A stretch of 6,238 nt of DNA from an uncultured Pirellulaceae bacterium (lineage in GTDB: Bacteria > Planctomycetota > Planctomycetia > Pirellulales > Pirellulaceae): the NCBI GenBank assembly GCA_934255105.1, contig CAKQNH010000300.1, forward strand, positions 1-6,238, in the 5' to 3' direction. The notes beneath the pieces were generated by a model. That model ran no database searches, was not told the DNA's origin, and was given only the letters and a program-made list of their open reading frames with translations. Position 1 is the stretch's first letter, and each line of letters starts with the position of its first letter. Positions 5,178-6,238 of this stretch are shown here, piece by piece. Made by a program: the position numbers and the translations under genes.

Positions 5178-6038
5178 ATGATTTCAAAACCGCTCCGCTG
5201 GATTTGTGGTTGCCTCCTCAGAGGCCGGTCGACCCAGAGCACAGCGACCCAGAGCACAGCGTTTCTGTGCATGACGTTTCTGCGCATGACGTTTCTGCGC
5301 ATGACGTTTCTGGGCACAACAATTCTGGGCACAGCAATTCTGGGCACAATGCAATTCGGCCACGCCCAGGAGGTGGGCGAAGAAACAACGCTGCCGCCCG
5401 CGCAGCGCACCTATCTTGGTCGCACTATCGCGCAGACCATGAGCTATCACGGCGCGCCGTGGTTGGTCCGCGCCAATCGCGAGGACGAGGAGCACCCCAC
5501 TGAAGTGCTCAAGCAACTCGACTTGAAACCGGGCATGGTGGTTTGCGACCTGGGATGCGGCAACGGCTTCTACACGCTGTTGATCGCACCACAAGTGGCA
5601 CCTACGGGCAAGGTTCTAGCGGTCGATATCCAGCAGGAGATGTTGCACCTGTTGGAACTCCGCAGCCAATCTGAAGGAATCGATAACGTCGAGCCCGTAT
5701 TGGGAACGATTGTGGACCCGCACCTACCAGAAGGTGAAGTCGACCTGGTGCTCTTAGTCGATGTGTACCACGAATTTTCGCATCCCAAACAGATGCTGGC
5801 TGCCCTGCGAAAGAGTTTATCTCCCACTGGGTTGATCGCTCTACTGGAGTATCGCGAAGAAGACCCCAGGGTGCCGATCAAGCCGCTGCACAAGATGAGC
5901 AAGCGGCAGATATTGAAAGAGTATCGCGCCAACGGATTCAAACTGGCCAAGCAGTACGATGGCCTTCCTTGGCAGCACATGATGTTCTTTGCCGCCGACC
6001 CCAAGTGGTCCGCCAAGTCAAAGAGCACGATCCCCTAA
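5178..6038 (+). CDS. Class I SAM-dependent methyltransferase with repeat-built N-terminal export signal
   Basis: A 286-residue protein with a Rossmann-fold methyltransferase domain (about residues 105-275). Motif I is VCDLGCGNG (122-130), the acidic residue at the end of strand 2 is D150 in VLAVDI, and DLVLLVDVYHEFSHP (189-203) covers motif IV. The region PIKPLHKMSK (233-242) and the end DGLPWQHMMFF (261-271) look like family-specific substrate or fold elements. The substrate cannot be told. Residues 1-28 are polar to mixed; 29-58 are hydrophobic and made of FLRMT and ILGTA repeats; FGHA-QE (60-65) resembles a signal peptidase I site. The protein is therefore predicted to be exported or membrane-anchored, odd for a SAM user. 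It follows ilvE by 50 bp, so co-transcription is possible. The TAA stop directly abuts a hairpin repeat array. Confidence 0.82.
   Translation: MISKPLRWICGCLLRGRSTQSTATQSTAFLCMTFLRMTFLRMTFLGTTILGTAILGTMQFGHAQEVGEETTLPPAQRTYLGRTIAQTMSYHGAPWLVRANREDEEHPTEVLKQLDLKPGMVVCDLGCGNGFYTLLIAPQVAPTGKVLAVDIQQEMLHLLELRSQSEGIDNVEPVLGTIVDPHLPEGEVDLVLLVDVYHEFSHPKQMLAALRKSLSPTGLIALLEYREEDPRVPIKPLHKMSKRQILKEYRANGFKLAKQYDGLPWQHMMFFAADPKWSAKSKSTIP
5231..5350 (+). repeat. Eight 15-bp tandem repeats encoding the signal region of the methyltransferase
   Basis: Three related blocks sit in unbroken 15-bp register. GACCCAGAGCACAGC occurs twice exactly (5231-5260, TQSTA). GTTTCTGCGCATGAC occurs three times (5261-5305, FLCMT then FLRMT twice; the first copy has one mismatch). 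A hybrid unit GTTTCTGGGCACAAC (5306-5320, FLGTT) leads to two copies of AATTCTGGGCACAGC with a changed end in the second (5321-5350, ILGTA then ILGTM). All 120 bp keep the reading frame. Confidence 0.92.
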
Positions 6039-6238
6039 CGTAGAACGGTTGTCCCAACCGTTTCACCCATCGTAGAACGGTTGTCCCAACCGTTTCGCCC
6101 ATCGTAGAACGGTTGTCCCAACCGTTTCACCCAACGTAGAACGGTTGTCCCAACCGTTTCACCCAACGTAGAACGGTTGTCCCAACCGTTTCGCCTAACG
6201 TAGAACGGTTGTCCCAACCGTTTCAACCAACGTAGAAC
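6039..6238. repeat. Array of 32-bp palindromic tandem repeats (six full copies and a partial seventh)
   Basis: Units start at 6039, 6071, 6103, 6135, 6167, 6199 and 6231, exactly 32 bp apart, and the last is cut by the window end. The first 26 bp of each full unit are identical; only the last 6 bp vary (CACCCAT, CGCCCAT, CACCCAA, CGCCTAA and CAACCAA types). Each unit contains a perfect hairpin AACGGTTG-TCC-CAACCGTT, extendable by one G-T pair. The array starts on the base after the methyltransferase stop codon. It may act as a transcript-end or mRNA-stabilising structure or as a protein-binding array. Nothing here shows which. Confidence 0.95.

Noticed and set aside
5178..5216. Lipoprotein lipobox around WICGC
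   Set aside because: Too few hydrophobic residues precede the cysteine, and the true hydrophobic core lies further on at residues 29-58.
6039..6238. CRISPR array
   Set aside because: The period is regular, but there are no unique spacers: the whole 32-bp unit repeats and only 6 joint bases vary slightly. No cas genes are visible.

Overview
The window looks like ordinary chromosomal DNA of a planctomycete, most likely in the Pirellulales. This is inferred from three things: the gene families present (a long CPBP protease, CxxC-x16-CxxC zinc-ribbon membrane proteins, and an exported methyltransferase with an IKPLHKMSK motif); the moderately high G+C with weak or absent Shine-Dalgarno sites; and the palindromic intergenic repeats. 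No database search was possible. All recognised genes are on the + strand.

Layout. (1) Positions 1-511 hold the 3' part of pgsA (phosphatidylglycerophosphate synthase), whose start lies outside the window. (2) A 120-bp gap with a long imperfect inverted repeat leads to a CPBP-family intramembrane protease (632-1792). It has all three motifs and an unusually long hydrophilic insert between motifs 1 and 2. (3) A two-finger zinc-ribbon membrane protein covers about 1944-3888 but is split over two reading frames, with the switch near a CCCGGGG run at 2678-2684. The 5' half carries finger 1 and a HQNPT repeat tract. The 3' half carries finger 2 and six predicted membrane segments. (4) A 369-bp gene-free stretch (3889-4257) is full of small direct and inverted repeats, one of which matches the 512-631 gap in inverted orientation. 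(5) ilvE, a branched-chain aminotransferase (4258-5127), is followed after 50 bp by (6) a SAM-dependent methyltransferase (5178-6038) whose N-terminal export signal is built from eight 15-bp tandem repeats. (7) An array of 32-bp hairpin repeats begins directly after its stop codon and runs off the window end.

How the genes relate. pgsA, the CPBP protease and the zinc-ribbon protein are all membrane-associated, but no common pathway can be shown. ilvE and the methyltransferase may be co-transcribed (50-bp gap). The most notable theme is repeat-driven sequence change: three independent tandem arrays (15-bp coding, 15-bp coding, 32-bp hairpin) and one probable frameshift in 6.2 kb. I do not see a clear new defence, mobile or biosynthetic system.
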